This document shows positions 1-8,300 of a stretch of 14,957 bases of DNA, piece by piece. The position numbers were made by a program, and so were the translations under genes. Numbering within the stretch: position 1 is the first letter of the stretch; each line of letters begins with the position of its first letter. The notes beneath the pieces were generated by a model that did no database searches, was not told the DNA's origin, and saw only the letters and a program-made list of their open reading frames with translations. Origin of the DNA: Thermoplasmata archaeon (GTDB taxonomy: Archaea > Thermoplasmatota > Thermoplasmata > GCA-020350865); assembly GCA_020351895.1 (NCBI GenBank), contig CP070672.1:2923105-2938061 (forward strand). The letters are read 5' to 3'.

Positions 1-2817
1 CTCATAAGATGATACTGTTCCATCATCGTCATAGGAACCTGAGCCATCGAATGTTATATCCTGATAGGTGAGGGAAGAAGTGACATTGGATGATGCAACT
101 GCAACCGGGGGATAGTTGTCGATGAAAATGGTTATAGAAGTTGAATCTTCTAAGCCTTCATCATCACGAACTGTTAAAGTAACAATATAATTTGTAATCG
201 GATAAGTATAGTCAGCATAAGAATGGGTTGTTGTTGGCTGGATCATCCAGGTGGTGTTCTCGCCGTCCCCAAATTCCCAGCGATACTCCAAATCTTCATC
301 ATTTAGATCTGACGAGCCTGATCCATTGAAAAATATTATCTCGTCCACGCTGAATGTATCCAGTTGATCTGGATCATCGATTACGGATGTGGGAACGGCA
401 TTTGCTAGAACGTCAATATAAATCCATGTTGTGTTTGTGGTATATCCAGTATTGTCCGTAACCGTTAAAGTTACGTTGAATAATCTGCTCTCATTGAATG
501 AATGATTAACCTCAACAACTGGCCATGTTGTAATAAGGATTATACCATCATCAAAATCCCAGACATAGTTAATAATACTCCCATCTGGATCATATGAATC
601 TGAGCCATTGAAAGTTACTGTATCATTTTCATAAACCGTTGTATTGCTGGCTGTCATGTTTACGACAGGTCGATAGTTATTAACCCAGATTGTGATTAAA
701 TCTGTATCATTAAGTCCCCCTTCATCAGTTACCTTAAGGGTTACATTGAAAAATCCTTTTGCATCATAGGCATAGGTTGTAATATCTCCATATCCGTCCT
801 CATCATTGGTGAGATTACCGTCCTCATCTGAATCCACATTTGCATCGAAATCCCATGTAAAGTTAAGGTTCTCGAATGTGGTTTCGTTGTCGTTTGATCC
901 TGAAGCGTCGAAAGTAATTACATCGCTAACATTGAATGCATTAGGTTCCTCTGGATAACTTATCACAGCCTCTGGAGGTGCATTGGCTCCTGTGTTGTTT
1001 ACAGTAATTTTGATTTCATCGAGATAGGATAGATGGTAATTATCCCAAGCTCTGGCTTGTATTGTGTAGTTTCCATCAGGAATTGGAGTACCGTTCCATT
1101 GTGTTGTATCCTCCCATTCATAGTACCAATTCCAATTTCCCTCAGATAAGTTTGGGAATAAATATGGGGGAGTGGGTTCTATCCAATCGTATCCCTCTAG
1201 TCTTATATCTATTCGAGTGATATTGTTTGTTGGATCCCAGACATCGTCTCGAGCATCATCGAAGGCTGTACCATTAATAAAGATAGTACCATTTATTGTA
1301 GCATTATTTCCTGGTTCAGTGATATTTACCTCAGGTCGGGCATTGACATTTATGTTTACTGAGACGTTATTATTCTCCTCAGCTGGTATTAATGGATTAC
1401 TATTTATTTCATTAATCTCATAATATGGATCTATTGTAACATTAATTGTATGACTTCCTGGGGAAGGTTGCCAAAGACTAATCGCATATTCGAAACTTTT
1501 ACCTTCGACTTTCCCAATTGACACGTTTAAAATTACCTGGCTACCTTCTGGGGCAATGTCAATGATAATCACCCGAACATCATGAGCGTCTTCAACTTCA
1601 ATATTATGAATTTTCGCATATATAGTGAGATTTTCCCCGGCTACAGGCACGCCCGGCGGGGAGAACGTTATATTTTCAGGATTCGTAGTTAGATCTCGCC
1701 TTATCATGGTTAGATTTACTTGAACCTGCATGGAAGAGTCGATTGTTACTTCAGTATAATTTGTATAGTATTCATCGTGGGACACCGTTATATTATGCGG
1801 AGTATGTGGTTCAATGAAAGGTGGATTATAATTTCTTACATAATTAACGGCTTGAATCCAGCGAACATATCCCAATGAATCTGTAGTAAAAGGATTTCCA
1901 TAAACTTCATTTCCAAAACTATCTTTTACTATCACTACAGCATTTGAAACAGGATCTTGTGTATCAACATCTTCTACATAAATATTGAGGAACCATTTTA
2001 CTGTGAGGTTTGATAATGAATCGTCGAAATCAATCTTACCCGAGTCAAAACTAGTATTTAATAAAATAGGATGGGAATCAGTATCGAGAAGTATGTCTTT
2101 GTTCAGATTATTCAAAAATGTGGAGTTTTTCACAATTGGAGAAGAAGAAAATACTAGCATACCAGCATCGTTACTCTCACCATTACCGATAGTTGAGATT
2201 TCAATATTATCTAAAATCGGATCTGCATCATTGCTCTTTATTCCATTATCCGAGCATGAGTTTATTATTGAGTTTGATACATTCGTGGAGCTAGTATAGA
2301 AATATAATCCAATTTGAGGATATGATAAGTTAATAAAATTCACATTCGAACCTTCAGCTTCAGCAGTTATAAACCTAATTCCTTCCCAATCCCCGCTTGA
2401 GGGAACAGATTCATTAGAAGTAAAAGTAACCATATTTAACGGGTTTACACCAATACATTCAATAGTTCCTTTTACTGTCAAATTTAATTCATCAGTCATA
2501 TTTTTATTAAATTTTAAAATGTCACCCCCTAGAAATTCGAGAACAGCACCATTATCTACTAAAATATTTGCTTTTGTGGAATAACTATCGTCGGATGAGT
2601 TATACCAAAAAATACTTTCATCTATTGTAAGACCAATAGTATCAAGATTATTGTTTGAACTGGTAACAATTATTGTATTTGTTCCAGAATCATACGTAGC
2701 ACCACCAACTACCTCCTCAACAACCCCACCAAATAATCCAAATAAGGTAAGAATCATGGCACCTACAATAATAAGACTAACAGGCTTCCTCATGCTTACA
2801 CTTCCAACCAAAGCCAT
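1..2817 (-). CDS. Secreted modular surface protein: beta-helix, CARDB and PKD domains (3' end outside window)
   Basis: One open frame of 939 codons runs from ATG at 2817 to the window edge with no stop, so the C-terminus is missing. The N-terminus has a hydrophobic signal-like segment (MRKPVSLIIVGAMILTLFG); ATG 2817 and the in-frame ATG 2793 are both possible starts, the latter giving a more typical signal peptide. In order I see: a beta-helix-like region with short repeats of the kind 'pILdNieIS' and 'SPIVKNSTF' (about residues 157-258); a carboxypeptidase-regulatory-like fold (about 271-370, 'DPVSNAVVIVKDSFGNEV'); a CARDB-like domain (about 374-491); an Ig-like domain (about 493-606); and PKD domains at about 609-710, 711-806, 807-902 and 903 onward, with the typical 'FDGSGSYDDDG' and 'YxWDFDDG' motifs. 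Many N-x-S/T sequons suggest a glycosylated cell-surface protein, an adhesin or envelope component. The exact role is unknown. Domain names rest on motif reading, not a profile search. Confidence 0.85.
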   Translation of the reverse strand, partial: MALVGSVSMRKPVSLIIVGAMILTLFGLFGGVVEEVVGGATYDSGTNTIIVTSSNNNLDTIGLTIDESIFWYNSSDDSYSTKANILVDNGAVLEFLGGDILKFNKNMTDELNLTVKGTIECIGVNPLNMVTFTSNESVPSSGDWEGIRFITAEAEGSNVNFINLSYPQIGLYFYTSSTNVSNSIINSCSDNGIKSNDADPILDNIEISTIGNGESNDAGMLVFSSSPIVKNSTFLNNLNKDILLDTDSHPILLNTSFDSGKIDFDDSLSNLTVKWFLNIYVEDVDTQDPVSNAVVIVKDSFGNEVYGNPFTTDSLGYVRWIQAVNYVRNYNPPFIEPHTPHNITVSHDEYYTNYTEVTIDSSMQVQVNLTMIRRDLTTNPENITFSPPGVPVAGENLTIYAKIHNIEVEDAHDVRVIIIDIAPEGSQVILNVSIGKVEGKSFEYAISLWQPSPGSHTINVTIDPYYEINEINSNPLIPAEENNNVSVNINVNARPEVNITEPGNNATINGTIFINGTAFDDARDDVWDPTNNITRIDIRLEGYDWIEPTPPYLFPNLSEGNWNWYYEWEDTTQWNGTPIPDGNYTIQARAWDNYHLSYLDEIKITVNNTGANAPPEAVISYPEEPNAFNVSDVITFDASGSNDNETTFENLNFTWDFDANVDSDEDGNLTNDEDGYGDITTYAYDAKGFFNVTLKVTDEGGLNDTDLITIWVNNYRPVVNMTASNTTVYENDTVTFNGSDSYDPDGSIINYVWDFDDGIILITTWPVVEVNHSFNESRLFNVTLTVTDNTGYTTNTTWIYIDVLANAVPTSVIDDPDQLDTFSVDEIIFFNGSGSSDLNDEDLEYRWEFGDGENTTWMIQPTTTHSYADYTYPITNYIVTLTVRDDEGLEDSTSITIFIDNYPPVAVASSNVTSSLTYQDITFDGSGSYDDDGTVSSYE

Positions 2818-2850
2818 TATCTGAATATATATCAGTATAAAACCCTCTGC

Positions 2851-2866
2851 ATATTTATATATTTGG
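2851..2866 (-). promoter_or_regulatory. TATA-box promoter of the PKD surface protein gene
   Basis: An AT-rich element reading AAATATATAAATATG on the minus strand, preceded by an AACCAAA stretch that could be the BRE. Its centre lies about 40 bases before ATG 2817. With the usual archaeal spacing of about 25 bases this puts the transcript start near 2832, giving a short leader of some 15 bases (or about 39 bases if ATG 2793 is used). No clear Shine-Dalgarno precedes ATG 2817; GGAAG stands before ATG 2793. Confidence 0.45.
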
Positions 2867-2945
2867 TTGCTCGTGTTTGGATTAAAATAAGGTCTTTTAC
2901 CGCAAAAACATCGATAAATGTATCAATCCTTGGCTCTCAAAGGTA

Positions 2946-2963
2946 GGAAAAGATATTTATTAA
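2946..2963 (+). promoter_or_regulatory. BRE/TATA promoter of htpX (leaderless)
   Basis: A purine-rich GGAAAAGA (2946-2953) is followed by TTTATTAA (2956-2963). The box centre is about 26 bases before the ATG at 2985, exactly where an archaeal promoter would start a leaderless transcript. No Shine-Dalgarno precedes the start codon, which agrees. The 167-base divergent spacer thus holds separate promoters for htpX and for the PKD gene. Confidence 0.55.
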
Positions 2964-2984
2964 TAAAACCTAATTACCCAAGCA

Positions 2985-4013
2985 ATGGCATCCCTAGGTG
3001 CGTTGAAGCGAGGTATGGCCACGACCCTGTTTCTAGTATGGCTGCTACTTTTCATACTAATTGGAGCCATAGCGATCCTGCTCTTACGCGGTGCAGGACT
3101 GTACGGTTGGGTGATTGTGATATTTCTCACCTTCATATTCATATTCCTGCAGTGGGCCATCGGCCCCAGTATCGTAGCCTGGTCCACACGATTGAAGTAC
3201 ATAAAAAAGGGAGAGAATCCATTCTTGGAGACCATGGTGGCAGAGCTTTGCCAAAAATCCAATGTCCCAATGCCTAAATTGGCCATAGTGGAGGATCAGA
3301 CACCCAATGCCTTCGTTTTCGGCAGAACACTGAACTCATCCACACTGGCAGTGCATACCGGCCTTCTAACAAGACTGAACAGCGATGAAATAAGGGCCGT
3401 GATAGGCCATGAAGTGGGACATCTTAAGCACAGAGATGTCATAATAATGACCATCGCAGGGGCCATACCACTTTTGGCCTATATGATAGCATACATGTTC
3501 TTCTTCGGGGGAAGGGGTGCAAAAAAGGAGGCTGGCTTGGCCCTTTTGGCCCTGGCAGCTTTGGCCTTTGCCATATACTTCATAACCTTCCTTTTGGTCA
3601 AAAGGCTTTCAAGGCTAAGAGAATACTATGCAGATTCCTACTCAGCTTTCGTCACCATGAATCCACACGGATTGAGCTCGGCCCTGACCAAAATAACATA
3701 CGGCCTTTCACTCTCCAAAAAGGAGACCTCGGGTGCAAGGTCCTTTTACATAGGCGATCCAATATCCGCGAAAAGGGAGATCTCCAGTATAATGAAGAAG
3801 CGCCATCAGTACGACCTCGATGGAGATGGTGTCTTGGATGATTACGAACTTGAAAAGGCAATGGAGGCGGAAGCAAAAAGTAGATGGAGCTCTTGGAACG
3901 AGATGTCATCCACCCATCCCCCAACCTTCAAGAGGATTCTGCAATTGAAACAGATTGAAGAGGAGATCAAGGCAAGTGGGGAAATGGGAGGGAACATCTA
4001 CAAGCATATCTAG
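2985..4013 (+). CDS. htpX: HtpX-family M48 membrane zinc metalloprotease with EF-hand loop
   Basis: This is a 342-residue integral membrane protease of peptidase family M48B, which cleaves misfolded or damaged membrane proteins. Two N-terminal transmembrane segments (about 14-35 and 41-65) precede the catalytic motif HEVGH at 142-146, where His142 and His146 bind zinc and Glu143 is the general base; Glu213 in the REYYAD motif (212-217) is the third zinc ligand. Two more hydrophobic segments follow (about 152-174 and 183-205), and the family's STHPP signature is at 309-313. Residues 277-288 form a complete EF-hand loop (D277, D279, D281, G282, hydrophobic L284, D285, E288), which is not part of the HtpX fold as I know it. 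The start at 2985 is supported by the leaderless-type promoter; Met11 is an alternative. The stop overlaps that of the convergent transporter by four bases. Family assignment is secure; calcium control is inference. Confidence 0.95.
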   Translation: MASLGALKRGMATTLFLVWLLLFILIGAIAILLLRGAGLYGWVIVIFLTFIFIFLQWAIGPSIVAWSTRLKYIKKGENPFLETMVAELCQKSNVPMPKLAIVEDQTPNAFVFGRTLNSSTLAVHTGLLTRLNSDEIRAVIGHEVGHLKHRDVIIMTIAGAIPLLAYMIAYMFFFGGRGAKKEAGLALLALAALAFAIYFITFLLVKRLSRLREYYADSYSAFVTMNPHGLSSALTKITYGLSLSKKETSGARSFYIGDPISAKREISSIMKKRHQYDLDGDGVLDDYELEKAMEAEAKSRWSSWNEMSSTHPPTFKRILQLKQIEEEIKASGEMGGNIYKHI

Positions 4014-5254
4014 CCATTTATTATGTCATCTCTCCTTCTGAAAAAGAGATAAAACAATATAGTGGCTGCTATGTAAAATGAGGCGCATATCAAGAAGGGC
4101 AGCTCCAAGTTAAAGCCGTATATATATCCAGCCGCCAGGGGGGTTAGGGCCTTCATGCTGTTGAAACTGAAACTCGTGGTGGATATGGTAAGACTTCGAT
4201 GCTCCCTTGGCATTTGACTGAGTGAATAGGACTGAAAAAGTGGCCATGTGGAATTCATAAGAACCATGCGGATCATATATGCAATGGCTACAAGAAGAAA
4301 GCTGGGTGACGTGGGAATCGCAAGTAAGGCCACTATTGCAGCCGAGTGAACAATTGTTATGGCCTTTACGCTGCCTCCCCTCTCTGCAAGGTGCGGCATT
4401 GGCAGGTAAATGATTGCCCAAATGAAGCTTGTGAGGAAGAAAAGGATACCTATATCCTCAAGTGAAGTTCCGAACCGCCATTTGAAATAGACCTGGAAAA
4501 AAGGCACAATTAAACCTGCACCCAGCCCGAAAAGTGCCATTGGAATGCACAGTTTAAACAGTGTTGTGCGAGGAAAACTCTTTTGTTTGTCACCCTTTGT
4601 ATCCTGTTTAGGCTCCTTATCCTTGTACGTTAGCTTTTTCTTTTCTTTGTCTGTTAAAAGTAACGGGAAAATCTGCATTAGGATGAAAACCATTGCAATG
4701 AGGAATACCACTCTAAAACCATCCACAACCGTTATTCCCAACTGTCTACTCAACCATGACGGCATGAATCCTGCAGCAAGAATAGTAAAAGCTGCAGCCA
4801 ATTGATGCGTGGACATGTAGAAGGTGAACAGAAATTTTCGGCGCTCTTCCGTCACCTTCTCCGATAGAAAACCTAAGAATGCTGGTTGATATAAGGAATG
4901 TGACAATCCCCAGATGGATGATCCTATATAAAATCCAATTAGGGTGTTTGCCCTAAAAAGTAGGGCCATCCCTGTAGCACTGACGAATATTCCAATGAAG
5001 ATCATCTTCTTTCTCCCTATTCGGTCGCTGAGATAACCTGAAGGAATCAAGGGTAACGTGGCGAACATACTCCAAAGGAAGGTGGCAATTCCCAACTCGG
5101 TTTTTGCATAACCCAGGGCATCGAGATAGAGTAAAAGAAGGAACCAAATGAACGTATCTCCTATGGAAGCCAAAATAGAAGCAACCACCATTTTTTTAGC
5201 ATCCGATTCAAACCCACGAAAGGGACCGAAAAAATCACGAATCAATCGCGGCAT
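4010..5254 (-). CDS. Major facilitator superfamily (MFS) transporter
   Basis: A 414-residue polytopic membrane protein with about twelve hydrophobic segments in two halves separated by a Lys/Asp-rich cytoplasmic loop (about 201-229, 'DKEKKKLTYKDKEPK'). The MFS motif A is present between helices 2 and 3 as GYLSDRIGRKK (73-83). This places it among proton- or ion-coupled transporters, often drug or metabolite exporters, but the substrate cannot be read from the sequence. The start at 5254 follows AGGTGAT closely. It lies 123 bases downstream of the giant gene 4 on the same strand, with a TATA-like element of its own, so it may be separately transcribed. Its stop lies in the same CTAG as the htpX stop. 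Confidence 0.9.
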   Translation of the reverse strand: MPRLIRDFFGPFRGFESDAKKMVVASILASIGDTFIWFLLLLYLDALGYAKTELGIATFLWSMFATLPLIPSGYLSDRIGRKKMIFIGIFVSATGMALLFRANTLIGFYIGSSIWGLSHSLYQPAFLGFLSEKVTEERRKFLFTFYMSTHQLAAAFTILAAGFMPSWLSRQLGITVVDGFRVVFLIAMVFILMQIFPLLLTDKEKKKLTYKDKEPKQDTKGDKQKSFPRTTLFKLCIPMALFGLGAGLIVPFFQVYFKWRFGTSLEDIGILFFLTSFIWAIIYLPMPHLAERGGSVKAITIVHSAAIVALLAIPTSPSFLLVAIAYMIRMVLMNSTWPLFQSYSLSQMPREHRSLTISTTSFSFNSMKALTPLAAGYIYGFNLELPFLICASFYIAATILFYLFFRRRDDIING

Positions 5255-5256
5255 GA

Positions 5257-5293
5257 ATCACCTGTAAAGTGTAGGTGTTTATTAATATTTAGC
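5257..5293 (-). promoter_or_regulatory. RBS and TATA-like element of the MFS gene
   Basis: On the minus strand AGGTGAT (5257-5263) ends two bases before the ATG, a close but plausible Shine-Dalgarno. Further up, TAAATATTAATAAA (about 5279-5292) is a TATA-like box. Standard spacing would put the transcript start near 5261, almost on the RBS, so either the leader is very short or translation uses a transcript running in from gene 4. Confidence 0.4.
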
Positions 5294-5337
5294 GAGTATG
5301 GGTATGGCTAAGATCTGTGAGATTCACCTGAAACCTT

Positions 5338-5343
5338 AAAAAA
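5338..5343 (-). terminator. T-tract, possible terminator of giant gene 4
   Basis: Six T in a row on the minus strand (GTTTTTTAAGG) begin about 35 bases after the TAA stop of the 2214-residue gene. Archaeal termination needs only such T-tracts, without a hairpin. It is short, so read-through into the MFS gene is possible. Confidence 0.3.
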
Positions 5344-5377
5344 CATTAATAGATATTCTCATATCTCATGGCCCCAC

Positions 5378-8300
5378 TTAAAGCTTCATTTGGCCCATGG
5401 TTCCGCAATGGGGGCACGTCACATGGATAACCTCGCCTTCACTGGCCTTGACATCGAAATCTTTTTTGCATGAAGGGCATTTGATCCTTCTGGTCTGTTT
5501 CATCAGGCTTGGAGGAGGTGGGGGAGAAACCCGGGATGGCACCGAAGGAGGCATTACACCCTTTGCTGCGCAGTTCGGGCACAGACTCAAGGCTGCCTCA
5601 GCCTCGCTTTGGGGATAGAAAGCCTGCCCGCAATTTTTGCATATGCCCTTGCTCTTCTTCTTTTTGGCCAGGAAAAGAAACAGTAGAATTGCGATTAATA
5701 TCATCACTATTATCAGAATGAGCAACCACCAGAGGTCGAATCCTTCATCAACATCCTTCCCCTCTATAGTTATGGTCACTGTATCGGAATCAGAATTACC
5801 ACTTGTGTCCGTCACCGTCAAAGTAATGTCGTATGTCCCAGGTTTAGTAAATTCATATTCAGGTAATTTATCATCAAGGGTTACCAAATCTCCATCTTCG
5901 AGGAATGTCCAAGTATAGCTCTCTATCTCGACATTGTCCTCGGAGCCTGTGCCGTCGAGCTGCACGGTCTCGCCTTTTTTAATTGTCTGATCCTCTCCTG
6001 CGTTTGCTGATGGTGGAACATCGTCCACAACCTTGATATTGGCAGTGCCAAGGGTTCTTCCTTGATGGATCACCGAGATAAGGGTCTGGCCAGGTTCATC
6101 ATCGCTGGACTGGAATGTGGTGGAGCTGCCTGGAGAGACAACTGTGGCAACTGATGAATTTGAGCTCTCCCAGCTAACCTCTATATTCCCAATAAAACCT
6201 GCTGTATTATTGTAACCTTCACAGTAGAGGACCACACTCTCATCAAGTCCAACTATTATCCCCTCAACACTATCTCCATTAACATCTTTTATGATCGCAT
6301 AATCAACTGTTGGGGCAAGGACCGTAAGAATTCCCGTGCTGTCGGTTTTTCCTCCATAGGTGGCTGTAACAGTCAGGGTGCCGGAATTAGTACTGCTTGC
6401 AGTAAAGGTTGTGTACTCACCAAATGAAGTTACTTGACCTACCGAATTATCAGTGCTTGACCAGCTTGCAGAGAAATCACCAATATATCCAGCCGTACTA
6501 TTATAGCCTGCACAGTAGAACCTGTCTTTCTCTGCCACATTGTACGACCTAGACCCGACAATTTCACCTCCATTGTCAGGTTCATCACGAATTGTTATGT
6601 AATCCACAGTCGGAGGAGTTACAGTTAACAAACCTGTGTTTGCCTCCAAACCGCCATAGGACGCTGTCACAGTCATACTGCCTGATTTGGTACTGCTTGC
6701 GGTAAATGTCGTGGATTCGCCCAAAGGAGTGACCGCCCCTATTGAATCATCGGTACTTACCCAATCTGCGGAAAAATCTCCAAGATAACCCACAGAGTTA
6801 TTATATCCTGCACAATAGAACTTGTCTGTCCCTCCAACCTCGTATGTCCTGGCATTCACAACCTCACCGCCGTTGTCAGGCTCATCACGAACGAGTAGGT
6901 AATCAAGTATCGGGGCAAGAACCGTCAATTTCCCGGTCTTGTTTGTCTTCCCATTATAAGTTGCTGTGATGTAAACATCCCCAAAGGATACAGTACTTGC
7001 CGTGAAGGTTGTTGACTCACCAGGTGTTGTCACCGTGCCCTTTGAGGGACTGCTGCTTGACCATTGTGCGGAACAATCATCGATGTAGCCATAGGTGAGG
7101 TTGTAACAAGCACAGTAGAATGTGTCCGAACCACCTGCGGCATATATCCTGTCACCTACCCATTGACCCTGGGTCCCAGGCTGATTCCTGATCATAATGT
7201 AATCCACAGCAGGTGCCAAAATATTGATACTACCTGTTGTATCTGTAAGGGTGTTATAGGTTGCTGTTATCCTCACAACTCCCCAGCTGGATGTGCTTGC
7301 CGTAAATGTGGTGTCGATTCCAGGTGAAGTCACTGTGGCGATATTAGTATTATTACAAATCCAATCTGCCGAGACATCCTGAATATATCCAGCGGTTAAG
7401 TTGTAACCTGCGCAATAGAATGTGTCCGAATCATTTAAACCGTAGGTTCTGTCCCCGATCTCCTCCCCCAATCCACTTGGCTCATTTCTGATGAGTATGT
7501 AATCTAAGCCAGGTTGTAACACCCGAATTGGCCCAGTATCGTTGGTATATGACCCTTGGTAAGTCGCCCGCACGAACAATACACCAAAATTATACTCACT
7601 TGCGGTAAAGGTGGTGATAATCGCAGGTGATGTCACGGTACCTAAAAGTGTGTCATTGCTCCACCATTGGGCCTCAACATCCTCAACGTAATTACCAGAA
7701 GTTAAATTGTATCCGGCACAGTAGAAATGGTCCACGACACCCACACCATAGACCTTGTTCGCAACCCACAAGCCCAGTCCATCGGGCGCGTCTCTTATTA
7801 TTATGCTATCCACATCCGGTGGAAGAACGGTTAGCATGCCGGAGATATTGATCATCGTATCATAGGTGGCTGTAACATAAACATAGCCTGAGTTGATCAA
7901 ACTTGCCGTGAACGTGGTTGCTCTTCCAGGAGATGTAACCTGGGCTATGCCTGTGTTGTTGCTTTCCCAGGTTGCTTTTACATCCTCCACATAGCCTATA
8001 CTCAAGTTATAACCTGCGCAATAGAATGTGTCTTCTGCACCGATACTATAGGCTTTATTCCCCACCCACTCACCCTCTCCATTCGGTTCTGTTCTTATGA
8101 TGATATAATCAATATCATAAGTGATGGGCTCTACTGCAAAGAAAGTCCATGCCACATTGTTGTGCTCCTTTACCTCCTTTATTGAGTTTAATGGATCTAC
8201 AACCACAGAGATATCATGATAGCCGATGGGGCTAGCGGTCCAAGTAACAGATATTGTTCCCTCTCCGTACGCGGGTATCAAGCCGATGATCTCATCGGTT

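Noticed and set aside
707..1175. PQQ-dependent dehydrogenase activity in the giant gene (numbers are protein residues)
   Set aside because: Only the repeat pattern of the propeller is shared; I see no signature for quinone or metal binding of the enzyme family, so only a structural propeller is claimed.
2918..3286. Short frames on both strands over the htpX start
   Set aside because: They overlap the secure htpX coding sequence in other frames and encode no recognisable protein.
5317..5327. Inverted repeat GTGA-GAT-TCAC between the giant gene and the MFS gene
   Set aside because: Four-base arms are too short to separate from chance, and the spot matches neither a terminator nor the MFS promoter spacing.
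6010..8110. Regular 300-base period as a possible CRISPR or satellite array
   Set aside because: The period is that of coding Ig-like domains in one open frame; units differ in sequence and there are no short identical repeats with unique spacers.
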